The notes beneath the pieces were generated by a model, which saw only the letters and a program-made list of their open reading frames with translations, did no database searches and had not been told where the DNA came from. A program made the translations under genes and the position numbers. Positions 18,406 to 19,436 of a DNA stretch of 19,436 nt are shown here, piece after piece; within the stretch, counting starts at the first letter, position 1; each line of letters begins with the position of its first letter. Source of the DNA: Acanthaster planci (Eukaryota; Echinodermata; Asteroidea; Valvatida; Acanthasteridae); the NCBI RefSeq assembly GCF_001949145.1, contig NW_019091558.1, forward strand, positions 1-19,436, in the 5' to 3' direction.

Positions 18406-19436
18406 ATGGCTGAAGTTATATCCGGAGAGTCCGGTTCTTCCAGTGAAAGCAAGTTTTATCTCAGTTCAGACAAAGGTTCTTCGTCTTCTTCATCATCGCT
18501 GTCACCTGCTCAAGTACAGTCAAGTACAGAAATTGACAGTGATGTACCCTTGGTGGTATATGCCAAGCGCAAGAGACAGTCCCGTACACAGACCGCCGCG
18601 TCGACCAGCAGCAGTGCCGCACTGTTCCGGTGGACAGATGAAGACAGTACACCACTGAAGTACGGCTTCACCGGTAATGGTGGTGCCGTCGATCCCCGCC
18701 TGCATCGCAGCTTGACCTGCAGTGAAGCCTTTGAGCTGTTTTTTGATGACGTTCTCTACAACAAGATAATGCAAGAGACCAACCGGTATGCCGTGCAGAG
18801 GCCCGCTACGACTTCAGCGCACATGCGATCATGGACTGATCTGAACACTAGGGAACTGAAGGCCTTTCTGGGATTTTGCATAATGATGAGCATTGCGAAG
18901 CACTCGACCGTTCATAGCTTCTGGTCCACCAACCCACTACTGAAGATGAGCCTATTCCCATCCATCATGCCCCGAGATCACTTCTTTGCCATCCTGCAGT
19001 CCCTGCACTTCAACGATTACACCGCGATGCCAGAGGACTGCACTGACCACCTCTTCAAAGTGCGCCCAGTTGTCAACCATCTTGCTCAGAAGTTTGCCAC
19101 TGTCTACTTTCCTCAACGGGACATTTCTGTCGACGACTCCCTGCTGAAGTTTTACGGGCGTCTCCGCTTCGCTACCTACAACCCCAGAAAGAGGGCCCGC
19201 TTCGGCATCAAGATGTACAAGTTGTGCCAGAGCACGGGGAGTGCCGCCGGGTACTGCTACAACTTCAAAATCTACAGCGGCCAAAGTAAAGGAGACCTCC
19301 CACCAACTACACAAGTGGTGATGGACCTGGTGAACGACCTAAGTGGCAAGGGCTACAACCTTGCCCTCGACCGGGCCTTCAGCAGTCCCGATTTGTTTCG
19401 ACGACTTCACAACCAGAAGTTCAACGTCGTCGGCAC
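18406..19436 (+). CDS. piggyBac-type transposase, N-terminal 343 codons
   Basis: This transposase cuts out its element and reinserts it at TTAA sites. The start is ATG 18406 in AACATGG context, with no upstream in-frame candidate of note. The first 75 residues are Ser-rich and disordered with a basic patch (AKRKRQSR, about 53-60), a possible nuclear signal. The core follows: FELFFDDVLYNKIMQETNRY (109-128), LNTRELKAFLGFCIMMS (146-162), FWSTNPLLKMSLFPSIMPRD (172-191), first catalytic Asp in SVDDSLLKFYGR (Asp243), and KMYKLCQSTG (269-278). The second catalytic Asp is in ALDRAFSSPDLF (Asp322). The usual acidic residue after the first Asp is here Asp rather than Glu. The third Asp and the Cys-rich finger must lie beyond 19436. 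There are no stops or frameshifts. PGBD4-like in character; a complete family call needs the rest. Confidence 0.9.
   Translation, partial: MAEVISGESGSSSESKFYLSSDKGSSSSSSSLSPAQVQSSTEIDSDVPLVVYAKRKRQSRTQTAASTSSSAALFRWTDEDSTPLKYGFTGNGGAVDPRLHRSLTCSEAFELFFDDVLYNKIMQETNRYAVQRPATTSAHMRSWTDLNTRELKAFLGFCIMMSIAKHSTVHSFWSTNPLLKMSLFPSIMPRDHFFAILQSLHFNDYTAMPEDCTDHLFKVRPVVNHLAQKFATVYFPQRDISVDDSLLKFYGRLRFATYNPRKRARFGIKMYKLCQSTGSAAGYCYNFKIYSGQSKGDLPPTTQVVMDLVNDLSGKGYNLALDRAFSSPDLFRRLHNQKFNVVG

Larger units (their letters stand above)
17878..19436 (+). mobile_element. Second piggyBac element, open at right edge
   Basis: TTAA at 17878-17881, the target site that piggyBac elements use and duplicate, is followed by CCACTTCCAGCCGCAGGC, a likely terminal repeat start. 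The leader (17882-18405) has a TATA-like TTATAAAAAGTTGCTG (17922) and a partly duplicated module. The transposase frame then starts at 18406 and is open to the last base, so the 3' end and the matching TTAA lie outside. The undamaged frame contrasts with the relic at 0.8-3.1 kb and suggests a recent arrival. The left end is supported by the TTAA and the frame's position, not by a known consensus. Confidence 0.7.

Noticed and set aside
18952-19314. 120-codon - strand frame
   Set aside because: Antisense shadow of the intact piggyBac transposase.

Overview
This is animal nuclear DNA with no prokaryotic gene layout. It has long AT-rich non-coding stretches, exons bounded by GT/AG splice sites, and decayed transposable elements. 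The mix of DIRS-type tyrosine-recombinase retrotransposons with piggyBac transposons, plus a spliced PH-domain gene, suggests a marine invertebrate. A lancelet-like or other invertebrate deuterostome is my guess, but the sequence alone does not fix the species.

Layout, left to right. At 1-3130 lies a piggyBac relic on the + strand. Its long 5' leader has GAACG motifs at 10-bp spacing, a TATA-like box, and a transposase pseudogene (784-3064) with stops and frameshifts. It keeps two catalytic Asp motifs and a C-terminal Cys/His finger but has Gly where the third Asp should be. At 3140-14885 is the + strand host gene, seen as a possible 5' exon (near 3330) and three well-bounded exons (4916-4996, 13105-13268, 14727-14885). 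Spliced in phase, these encode the end of one PH domain and most of a second, so the product is a tandem-PH protein whose name I cannot give.

The 8.1-kb intron between the first two exons holds a sense-oriented DIRS-like retrotransposon relic (about 7061-11960): a tandem-repeat leader, a gag-like gene split by about 1.25 kb of foreign DNA, an RNase H domain, and the start of the tyrosine recombinase. The reverse-transcriptase palm is missing. The DNA inside the split gag carries a possible 620-bp inverted-repeat element.

From 14886 to 17880 there is no firm gene. This stretch holds a cluster of ACTAGT-centred palindromes, a second DIRS relic on the - strand (about 16030-16836), and diverged tandem repeats of 150-180 bp. 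At 17878 a TTAA followed by CCACTTCC marks the likely 5' end of a second, apparently young piggyBac element. Its transposase frame (18406 onward) is open for 343 codons and runs off the right edge.

The strongest observations are the open piggyBac frame, the 10-bp-phased motif array, the RT-less DIRS element in an intron, and the TATA-like box shared by the two piggyBac elements. No tRNA, rRNA, CRISPR array or bacterial operon was seen.
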